A stretch of 64,000 bases of DNA from Gnetum montanum (lineage: Eukaryota; Streptophyta; Gnetopsida; Gnetales; Gnetaceae): NCBI GenBank assembly GCA_015680685.1, contig MNCI01011044.1, positions 283,354 to 347,353 on the forward strand. The letters are read 5' to 3'. Below are positions 56,235 through 64,000 of the stretch, piece after piece. The position numbers and the translations under genes are program-made. The stretch's first letter is position 1. Each line of letters starts with the position of its first letter. The notes below the pieces were generated by a model. It did no database searches. It was given only the letters and a program-made list of their open reading frames with translations, and was not told the DNA's origin.

Positions 56235-57960
56235 ATGGTTTTTAATGTACCTCATGAAATAGAAAATGAAGTGGTTTCCTCGTTAGGACAAGTTGTGGTA
56301 AGTGATCCCAACCCACATACCACGCATTATTATAGACTTAGTAACATTATCAACAACATAGAACAACAAACTAGGAATGATCCGTATACTCCTCTAAACA
56401 AAAGAGCTCCTAGTCAAAACAACATCAATACTCAAACTAGGTCATCCCAAACAAAAGCTCCACAACGACCAAATCCCCCTTCTATACCTAGAAGAACTCC
56501 ACCTCAACAAGAAGCCAAAGATGAACATAAGACTTATGATCTAGTTGAGGATTTCAAGAAAATTAAAGCTAAAATTTAAATTTATAACCTTCTATAATTT
56601 AACAAAATAAAAGATGTGATCCAAGAGATAGTTCATAGACCGGAAACTAATAAAGGAAAATCACCAATTCGCAAAAGGCAAGTTCACTTCATAGAAAGTC
56701 CTAACATGCTATTAGTACAGAACACACACAATTCCATGATGAGCAAGAAATAAAAACCTCCTTTCATAAAAAATTTGATTATTTTAGAAAACAATGTTCA
56801 TAATTGTTTGTTGGATTTTGAAGCAACTGTTAGTGTCACGGCACTTGAGGTATGTAAAATCTTAGGAGCACAGATGCTACCACAAATAAGAAGTGCAATA
56901 CAACTCGATGGGTCCAATGTACTTGTAGTAAGGTCATTAAAAGGAGTGAAAGTACAACTTAAACCATACCCTACATTTACATGTTATATGAATATCATAG
57001 TAGTAGACATGTTAACCACTTATGGTGTGCTCTTATCTAGGACTTTTCAAACTAATTTAGAGGCTTCTTTAGGTTAGATTTCTTAGAACTATTAATCCCT
57101 ATCAAAGGAAAATCTGAATATATGGTCATACCAAGAGAGCCTTTCTATAAATAGGTAGTTATAAACTTTGATTAGCAAAGTAAATCTTCGGAAAATCAAA
57201 ACACTAACCTTTATATTGGAGTTATTGAGGTTGAGCATGGCAAAGATGTTATAAATGACCATGTGAGTGAATTACAAAAATAAATCCTTTTTCTCATATA
57301 GATTCCACCAAACCCTATCAAACTTCTATAGAAGGTAAAGAAAAGTATGAAGATACCTTCCTTCATTATCAACACAATGGAAAGGGATTTCTTCTCAGTG
57401 ACTGACCACCTTTAGGGGAGGACAAAGATATAAATGAGACCCTATCCCTTAAAATGTTATAAGGTGTGCTAAATTTTGATGGCACATCCATTAAACATGT
57501 TTCTAGAGAAGCTATATTTGATGACTTACCAAGACCTAAACCTAAGATTGAAACCTATATGAAAGGAAAACTTGATGAACTTCTAGGATCTAAAATTACT
57601 CATCTTATGAAACATTCAAATTTAGTGACTGATAGAAAACAAATGAGAAAATTAAGATTGTCTTGATTTTCATAATCTTAATCATTAAAAAATTGTTAAA
57701 CAATGGCTTGGCAAAAAACAAGCAAGTAAAATCTTTAAAATAGGAGATCTAGTACTAAAATGAGGTAGAGCATTTGGTTGAACCAATCCTCAAAGTAAGT
57801 TCTCTCCTATGTGGTTAGGCCCCAAGTTACAAATGCCACTACCCCCAATGTTCTAAAAATTCTAATTTGCATGAACATAAGTTACATAGGAACTTCAATG
57901 CATTTCATCTAAAGCATTTCTACTCAGGTGCCCCACGTGGGCACCTAGTAGATTCTTAGT
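56235..57960 (+). mobile_element. Decayed, internally deleted Ty3/gypsy remnant
   Basis: Plus strand. 56235-56579 (114 codons) is a Pro/Gln/Arg-rich gag linker. 56775-57077 (100 codons) is a retropepsin-like stretch with NVHNCLLDFEATVSVTALEV (expected D-S-G-A is D-F-E-A here) and YGVLLSRTFQTNL, the gypsy S-R-D-W type motif. Close to the right end, FKIGDLVLK, FSPMWLGPK and FNAFHLKHFYSGA match the end of integrase and the pol C-terminus. Reverse transcriptase and the integrase core are missing between them, so a large internal deletion is likely. 57466-57666 is an open piece of uncertain origin with NFDGTS, perhaps RNase H debris. Confidence 0.7.
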
Positions 57961-59034
57961 TGCATGTGTTTTTTCTTCTTTGCCATTCATTTCATTTGTA
58001 TATAGTTGCATTTGCATATTTTATTTTCATTTCCATCATCTCTTTCTTAGAATATTTGTTTTGGTTTTTATTTTTCATATTATTTTAGTAATCATTATGG
58101 TTGTTTGAGCTACTATGCGTTGGATCATCATAACACCACTAGAAAATAATGTAAGCATAATGCTTTATATGATATATCCTATTACTACTACATGAAATCT
58201 CCTTTATATTTTATATTTCAATAATGCTATGATTCTTCCTAGTATTTTCAAGGTTTTAGTTTATTTGTTATGTTGGATTATGGATGATGGGATTTATGCT
58301 ACTTATCATGAAATCATCATGATAATGTGAGTGTAGGGTAGGTGACGTTGGAGAATGGTTAACCACAATCACTAGGTGACTTTGGAAAATTTCATTTTCC
58401 CTATCATAGATCACAACCCTTAGGTGTGATGATCCATGGCTACCATGTGATCAACATGGTGAAGTGTGTTCATCTCAGCTTGAGAACCCTTAACCACCCA
58501 AAAGACTTGCTATGATGCCGTTAGATTGTAATTAAAGGCACATACAAAAGGGTTGAACTATACCGTGGGAAAAGTTCAAAAAGGACCATGTTCTTTGGCA
58601 AAGTAGCTAATCGACTAAACTCGTGTTCGAATTCCTATCTTAAAAATGAAGTACATCATGAACAAAGTTTCCTGAAAAAAGAAAAAAAAATGAGGACTTT
58701 GTTCATTAGTAGTGTAATAAATTCTTGAGTGTGATGGGATCTAATAGAAATCCTCACCCCAGCCTTCATTCCCCTTTTAAACCTATTTCCTTGAAATTTT
58801 TTTAAAAAAAAGAAAATCAAATAATCCCTTTTCATCCATTCCCTTTCAAAATGTCAAAAAAAAATCCTAAGAAAAAATCTAAAAATTAAGTTTGTCCTTC
58901 TCATTAAGTTTGTCATAAGTCCCATGCTCATAGTAGTCCACATCTTTTTTCCTTTTTACTTTTACCTTGTGAGAAGATTGAGAATGTGATCTTAGTTATA
59001 TGCTTTAAATTTTATATCAACCAAGCGACCATAC
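57961..59034. other. Spacer between gypsy remnant and O-methyltransferase exon
   Basis: AT-rich, probably containing the 3' untranslated part or LTR of the gypsy remnant and, on the minus strand, the start of the O-methyltransferase intron. I searched by eye for the expected second exon (S-adenosylmethionine-binding D-x-G-G-G-x-G motif) on the minus strand and did not find it. Confidence 0.4.
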
Positions 59035-59631
59035 ATGACCGAATCCTTCATACGAGCTTAACAGAGAACTGGCAACCAGGGTGGAGCTGGCGGCCATGGC
59101 GTTATTGAACAAGTCATTGAATCGATAATCAGTAGCAGCGTACCTCCACATATCCATGCTGTGGGCGCGCACGAAAGGCTGATCACCGCCCATGATGACA
59201 CATTCATGGAAGTGATGCCAGCCAGCCTGAACAGCTTTGTCATTCAGCATCAGAAACCGGTCTCTTCTCGGCTGTGCTCCAGGCCGCTGCGCAAAACATT
59301 TGGCCACCGGCGACAGACCGTAACGCCTTTCTCCAGCGTCGTCGGTTCCCTGCACCGTGAAAAATCCGGTGACCCCTAAAAACTGCATAATTCTGCGCAG
59401 TACGTCCAGTCCTTCCGCCGGTGGCGACGGCGACCAGTGCTCGGACATTTCGGCTACAGAAATCCCCGATCCGCCGGCTCTGAAAATGATGTCGGGCAGT
59501 TCCAGCAGGAGCACGGCCTTCACGGCCATGGACTCCCCAAATGAGAAGGTTATCTTGACTGCTTTGAGGTAGTTTTCTTCCTGCAGGGCATTTTCCTGGC
59601 TGCTGCTCTTTATCTCTTGCACCTCTGTCAT
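59035..59631 (-). CDS. COMT-type plant O-methyltransferase, first exon (partial gene)
   Basis: Encodes about 199 residues from M-T-E-V-Q. It contains the plant O-methyltransferase dimerisation domain, ITFSFGESMAVKAVLLLELP, LDVLRRIMQFLGVTGFF and RRYGLSPVAKCF, then NDKAVQAGWHHFHECVIMGG and DYRFNDLFNNAMAASSTLV, in the order of caffeic acid/flavonoid O-methyltransferases. These enzymes move a methyl group from S-adenosylmethionine to phenolic hydroxyls in the cytosol; the exact substrate cannot be told. The frame stops at GFGH, just before the expected SAM motif I, where GTATGG offers a splice donor (GT at complement 59033..59034, phase 0). I chose this ATG because residues upstream of it cover the TATA region and lack family similarity. 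It is free of stops and GC-rich, unlike its surroundings. It could be a live gene with a long intron or a 3'-truncated copy. Confidence 0.85.
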
Positions 59632-59704
59632 TGCTCTTGCAGTTATAGACTGTTGCTGGGTCTTTTCAATTTCTGCAAAATCACGCAGAGCTAACCAGTG
59701 CGCC

Positions 59705-59806
59705 GGATTCATCTGTTTAGTATGTAGTCTTATAGTAGTTCCAGCCTGCATGACCTATGCTGATGCTAATTTGGTTACTCGGTAGATTTTTCTTAATATT
59801 TTGATC
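59705..59806 (-). promoter_or_regulatory. O-methyltransferase core promoter (duplicated segment, copy 1)
   Basis: On the minus strand CTATAAGA (complement 59729..59736) lies ~98 bp before the chosen ATG, a plausible TATA box. The ~100-bp segment holding it recurs in the same orientation at 61651-61760 with a few differences, including the TATA-like core and GGTCATGCA-type sequence. Confidence 0.6.
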
Positions 59807-59813
59807 GCTGTTT

Positions 59814-59900
59814 GGGTACATGTGCCTGAAGAAAAAGTGGGGATGGGTTCATGGCCGGGTACATGTGTCTCAAGAATAAGTGGGGATGGGTTCGTGGCCG
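59814..59900. repeat. 43-bp tandem duplication upstream of the O-methyltransferase promoter
   Basis: GTACATGTGCCTGAAGAAAA through GTGGGGATGGGTTCATGGCCG is repeated 43 bp on as GTACATGTGTCTCAAGAATA through the same G-rich end. It lies directly upstream (minus-strand sense) of the core promoter. Confidence 0.8.
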
Positions 59901-61030
59901 CGGTAGAGAAAATTTAAATATATTAGTTTTTTAAAAAAATTAAATCTCAGATATCATAAAAATACATCGTAAAAATATAGAACAAGTACAATGTAAATCC
60001 AAAATATTGTTAATGCTTAAAAATTGCACAAAACATTGCAATATCACCATTTAACTGAAGTAAAAAAATTTGCAAAGGTATAAAGAGCATTGAATACATT
60101 TCCTTACTCACAAGCCATAATATGGCCAAACATATAATTTCTGCAATAACCAAAATGACAGCAATAAAATGAAATCCTTTTGTTACTCGATCCAACATTT
60201 CCAAAAATGAAATTAAGCCTCAAGCCTCAACCAAATTTATAAGAAATCAGGTCTACTAATACTTTTGTTCAAGTAGTACCTAGGGACTATATGTGAGTAG
60301 CACCGTAAGACCACATTGAAAGATGACAGCATTATAAGAATATGGTCATGAACTTTTGAAACGCTGGAAAATCCACACTAGACAGAGTGCCATGAACTTG
60401 CATATGGCCATTGTCCAGGTGCTGGTGGGCTTTGTTAAAAAAGGAGGGCTTTGTTAAAAAAGTTGAATAAGCATCCGTATGACGATGACGATGACCCTGT
60501 TTTGTTTTTTATTTTCTCAGCGTAGATAAGAAAAAAAGAGCAAAAACCAGCAATGAACAATAAACACGCGTGAATGTGTGAGTCATGGCGGAACCTTTGA
60601 CGCTCCCAAAGCCAGGCGAATCCATGCAAATGCAATATTTTCGTCTTGCACGCCCCGTCCAAAACTTTCCGTATGGCCCATACTCGCCCCTTCGGCCTTC
60701 GGTTACCATAATAGCCCTTTCATGGTGATTTCCGTGTGTTTGTTTATTTATTCGTACTCTGTTTTCTGTGGTCCGTCTCATGCCGATGCTATGAATCTTG
60801 ATTGCTTGCTTGCCACTTAACAATGAAATGAAATTTTTGGTAGGATTCAGAACAGGAGAAGATATGTAAGATTTTAAAGCAAAATGCAGATGCAAGAACT
60901 AAAAAGGCAATAACAATACGAGGCGAGGCAAGGCGACCATTTCAATGTATATGCACAAATTTAGACAAAATTTCATTGGAAATTATGAAATTAGTACCCA
61001 TTGCCAATTTAATGAGCTTCTGTAATTGCG
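59901..61030. other. Upstream region, no gene supported
   Basis: AT-rich (59901-60400) then more balanced (60400-60950). Several short open frames on both strands (60435-60895) overlap one another and have no recognisable domain. They look like chance frames in a locally GC-richer stretch. Confidence 0.4.
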
Positions 61031-61039
61031 AATCTCTGC

Positions 61040-62150
61040 AAATAGGTGTTAATTTAACGGCTAACCTGTTGCAAAACGGCTATGCTGCCGATGAAAATTC
61101 CGCGAAATAAATTTTTTTCAGTCAAGAATTCATGGATTGTGCCTTTGATTAGTGATTTAAAAAAAAAAAAAAATTGTTAGAAGTTTCCTGATCCTTAGAA
61201 TTTTCCATCACGTGCCATGACCATTAGAATTTGGCACCCGATTGACAAGGAGTGGTAGATTCCTGTTTAATGGAGTTAGTGATAACTGATAAGGTTGCCT
61301 TGCGTGACATATCCTAAAGTCAGAGAACGTGCTTCGTTGTTCCATTCTTATTTATCCCGTGGGATCGTTTTTATTCATGGAAATTTGAGGCGTTCCCAAT
61401 TAACATGGTCCAACAAACGAATCCACGATGACGTGTTTGTGTTTGTATAATAACATCTGTTTAGGTTGCCTTGGGTGACATCTCCTAAAGTCAGAGAACG
61501 TGCTTTGTTCTTCCATTCTTATTTATCGCGTGCGATCGTTTTTATTCATTGAAATTCAAGGTTTTTATTCATGGAAATTCAAGGTTTTCCCAATTAACAT
61601 GGTCCAATAAACGAATCCACGATGACCTGTTTGTATACTTTATTGAAAGAGGATTCATCTGTTTAGTATGTAGTCTTATAGTTCATGCAGTTCGAGCGTG
61701 CATGACCTATGCTGATGCTAATTTGGTTACTCGGTAGATTTTTCTTAATATTTTGATCCGTGTTAATTTAATGGCTAACCTGAAATCAACGTAGTCATTG
61801 CAAAACGGCTATGTTGCCGATGAAAATTATAAAAAATAAATTTTTTAACCACTTTTTTTTCTTCGTCACTTCATGGATTGTGCCTTTGATTAGTGTTTTT
61901 TTTTTTAAAAAAGAAATTTGTTAGAAGTTTCCTGAAGGATCAAAACTTCATGGATTGTGCCTTTGATTAGTGTTTTTTTTCTTTAAAGAAATTTGTTAGA
62001 AGTTTCCTGATCCTTAGAATTTACCATCACGTGCCATGACCATTAGAATTTGGCACCCGGATTGACAATTGACGAGGAGTGGTAGATTCCTATTTAATGG
62101 AGTTGGTGATAACTCATAAGGTTGCCTTGTGTGACATTTCCTAAAGTCAG
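61040..62150. repeat. Imperfect large direct repeats upstream of the O-methyltransferase
   Basis: Several blocks recur in the same order: GGCTAACCTG...GCAAAACGGCTATG (61060 and 61775), TTCATGGATTGTGCCTTTGA (61128, 61871 and 61949), CATCACGTGCCATGACCATT (near 61208 and 62025), and GGTTGCCTTG-GTGACAT-TCCTAAAGTCAGAG (61292, 61466 and 62121). The second core-promoter copy (61651-61760) lies within. This indicates at least two rounds of local duplication. Confidence 0.75.
61651..61760 (-). promoter_or_regulatory. Duplicate of the O-methyltransferase core promoter (copy 2)
   Basis: Same orientation as 59705-59806, with TATAAGA-type core retained and a 10-bp difference next to it. No coding sequence of the enzyme follows on its downstream (left) side, only an ATGGTCC-bearing repeat. 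It may be a relic of a tandemly duplicated gene or an upstream alternative promoter. Confidence 0.5.
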
Positions 62151-63124
62151 AGGTTGTTCTTATTTATTTATGAGATTTGCAATTCCCAAGAAAATTTCAT
62201 GAACTGTTTGTGGCCGATTCGGGGGATTCGGGGCACGTGTATAGAAGCGTGTAAAATCCGCATTAGGTACATAAATTATAATTTTTCCTGCAATGGTGTA
62301 TCAATTTTCAACTTTCAACTTTTAACCATAACATTCATTGTCCATTAAAATCTTACCTGTTTTTACTAGAAATTGTGTCCGCATCCAACACCTTTTATTG
62401 ACTCTCCAAATGCTTGTATTTCTCTCTTCCAGTTGTGAAATTCTTTATTTCATCTTCAGTTTTTCTTAGTATCTCACCGCATCTGCAGGCAATGATGAAG
62501 GAGGAGATGAGCGTTTCTCCTGAAGAAGGAGGCATCGTCTGCCTAGTCTGATTTGGGTGAAGATTCTATCCATATCAATGGTCAACTATGGCATAATAGT
62601 GTATCAGCTATCATCGGATTTTCAGCTACCCAATGACTGTTGTGGAGGATTGCTTATGCTGCCCTTTTGCTTACCCCAACCATTTGTTTACTTAAGGTCG
62701 CTTGACCTTCACTTCCCGCCTGCTTCCATGTTACCATATAAAAAAAAAAACTCTCACTTACTAATTTTTTTGTTCAATCTTTTTTTTTCTTTGAGGTTCT
62801 TTTAAGATTTTGTCAATTTTTTCATGTTTGATTACAATTTGTTCAAAGAGATAAAATATTTGGAGGTTCTTCTTGAATCATTTTTTTTTATCCTTTGATT
62901 GTTGTTATTTTTCGGAACTTTTTCTTTTTGTTTCGTACTTTGGTTAAATACAACAAGATTAATGGTCAAAGATTTCTGTCTATCCCTATCTTTATTTGAC
63001 GTTGCAGAGTTTAATGTTAGGGTGAACACTTGAAGAAAACAGACTAGAGATTTTAGTGGAAAGAAAACAGATTCTCTTGGTTGAATATGTATTATACTTT
63101 TCATCATTTAACAATTTCGGAATA
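62151..63124. other. AT-rich spacer, no gene supported
   Basis: Pyrimidine-rich on the plus strand. A short frame near 62490 (M-M-K-E-E-M-S-V-S-P-E-E-G-G) follows CTGCAG and could be an exon fragment, but nothing around it supports a gene. Confidence 0.35.
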
Positions 63125-63621
63125 GCTTTTTGTTCAGTATGCAACACTTACCTCATCGAGATCATTCTTCAATATTTTAGATAATTAAGTTTTTATTTTT
63201 GAAGTGTGCTTAACTTCTTAGTGCATCGATGTCTTGTCGCTCTTTAAAGACGTACTAAAAAAAATTACTGAAGTGGTTTTGCATTATCGTTAAGCTTCCA
63301 GAAAACATTTCACTTTAATTAGTTAATGCCTCTGATACAACGTTCTATTTAGTTTATAGTTTAATTGTAGTTAGTTTTTTGTTCAGTATGCAACACTTAC
63401 CTCATGGAGACCATTCTTTAATGTTTTAGATAATTGAGTTTTTATTTTTGAAGTGTGCTTAAGTTCTTAGTGCATCGATGTCTTGTCGCTCTTTAAAGGC
63501 ATATTAAAAAAAATTACTGAAGTGGTTTTGTATTATTGTTAAACTTCCACAAAACATTTCACTTTAATCAGTTAATGTCTCTAATACAACATTCTATTTG
63601 GTTTCTAGTTTAATTGTAGTT
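63125..63621. repeat. 249-bp tandem duplication
   Basis: The segment from TTTTTGTTCAGTATGCAACA (near 63128) through TTTAATTGTAGTT (63372) is repeated immediately (63377-63621), nearly co-linear with scattered substitutions and no obvious indels, e.g. AGTGCATCGATGTCTTGTCG in both. Substitutions are many enough that it is not very recent. Confidence 0.9.
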
Positions 63622-64000
63622 GCTACACTTTTTTTCTGGGTTGGTTGGTTTGTTTCTTTTGGGAAAGCAGAAAAGATTGATGAACAGAATCAGAATTATG
63701 TACACCAAACCCTACTTGCAATCGTCGGTTGGATCTCTTTTGCATGCATTAAAGCTGCTTTCATTGTTTTTCAACTTGGGCTTTATTCCTTCATTCAAAG
63801 AAGCAATTCCTTCATGATGCCATATTTCATATTTTATGAAATCTTGCCCTGTTTGAGCAGTTATTAAGTACATTTGTTTATGATTTTCAGTTTTTTTTTC
63901 TATTTCTTATTAAAATTTTATCTTGTTATTTTTAAATTTTTCACTATTTTTTATTTTCAATTTTTCCCCTTACTCTATTATTGTTTTGCATTTCCAGATT
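63622..64000. other. Right edge, uncertain open frame
   Basis: A plus-strand open stretch of 89 codons (63598-63867) has two hydrophobic segments (LIVVATLFFWVGWFVSF and LLAIVGWISFACIKAAFIVF), but its start lies in the tandem repeat and no family is recognised. It may be chance. The last 130 bases are T-rich. Confidence 0.3.

Noticed and set aside
59632-59751. Upstream ATG (59751) for the O-methyltransferase
   Set aside because: The extra 40 residues lack family similarity and overlap the probable TATA box and a duplicated promoter segment.
60435-60895. Overlapping minus- and plus-strand frames upstream of the O-methyltransferase
   Set aside because: Mutually overlapping chance frames in a locally GC-richer region with no family resemblance.
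63598-63867. Possible small membrane protein
   Set aside because: Start codon lies in a tandem repeat, the frame has no recognised family, and there is no supporting context. Kept only as an uncertain note.

Overview
The window looks like an intergenic, repeat-packed stretch of a large plant nuclear genome. It is AT-rich and filled with decayed, nested transposable elements. It carries an endogenous caulimovirid (plant pararetrovirus) block and only one recognisable host gene piece, a COMT-type O-methyltransferase exon near the right end. A gymnosperm is my best guess, from the TE mix, the decay pattern and the caulimovirid layout. That is inference, and nothing here names a species.

Layout, left to right. 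(1) 1-3.3 kb, minus strand: decayed Ty3/gypsy gag-protease, then a ~17-bp minisatellite. (2) 4.6-9.7 kb, minus strand: an old L1-type LINE (ORF1, endonuclease, RT, zinc-binding tail), with its endonuclease interrupted by ~1.1 kb of foreign sequence. (3) 10.2-10.9 kb: two tandem-repeat arrays. (4) 11.0-15.7 kb, plus strand: a decayed Helitron with HUH and two-tyrosine Rep motifs and a PIF1-type helicase. (5) 16.2-17.7 kb, plus strand: a LINE fragment. (6) 18.1-26.4 kb: a minus-strand LINE split by a complete 7.3-kb LTR retrotransposon (LTRs 18392-19237 and 24891-25720) that encodes only gag and protease. (7) 26.4-33.5 kb: AT-rich sequence with no recognised gene. (8) 33.5-36.1 kb, minus strand: a truncated second copy of the same LTR element. 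(9) 36.1-48.8 kb: two rearranged caulimovirid genomes in divergent orientation. (10) 51.3-54.5 kb, minus strand: decayed Athila/Tat-like gypsy gag-RT, cut by an assembly gap. (11) 55.9-58.0 kb, plus strand: another gypsy remnant. (12) 59.0-59.6 kb, minus strand: the O-methyltransferase first exon, with a duplicated core promoter and repeat-rich upstream DNA to 64 kb.

The virus block is the most interesting part. Copy A (minus strand) preserves one reading frame for movement protein, coat protein, protease, RT and RNase H. It is interrupted only by nonsense codons and is followed by a second ORF of unknown function, a TATA-box promoter and a tRNA-Met primer-binding site. The unit genome is about 6.7 kb. 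Copy B (plus strand) is circularly permuted, opened inside the coat-protein region. Its leader/5' movement-protein segment is inverted and tandemly repeated with a 359-bp period. The outer left junction carries a 23-bp filler copied from host DNA 95 bp away, and the centre carries a 32-bp patch of coat-protein-linker sequence. Both features point to end-joining with template switching.

No element appears able to express a full set of intact proteins. Most recognised coding regions carry stops. The host gene exon is the only likely functional coding sequence.
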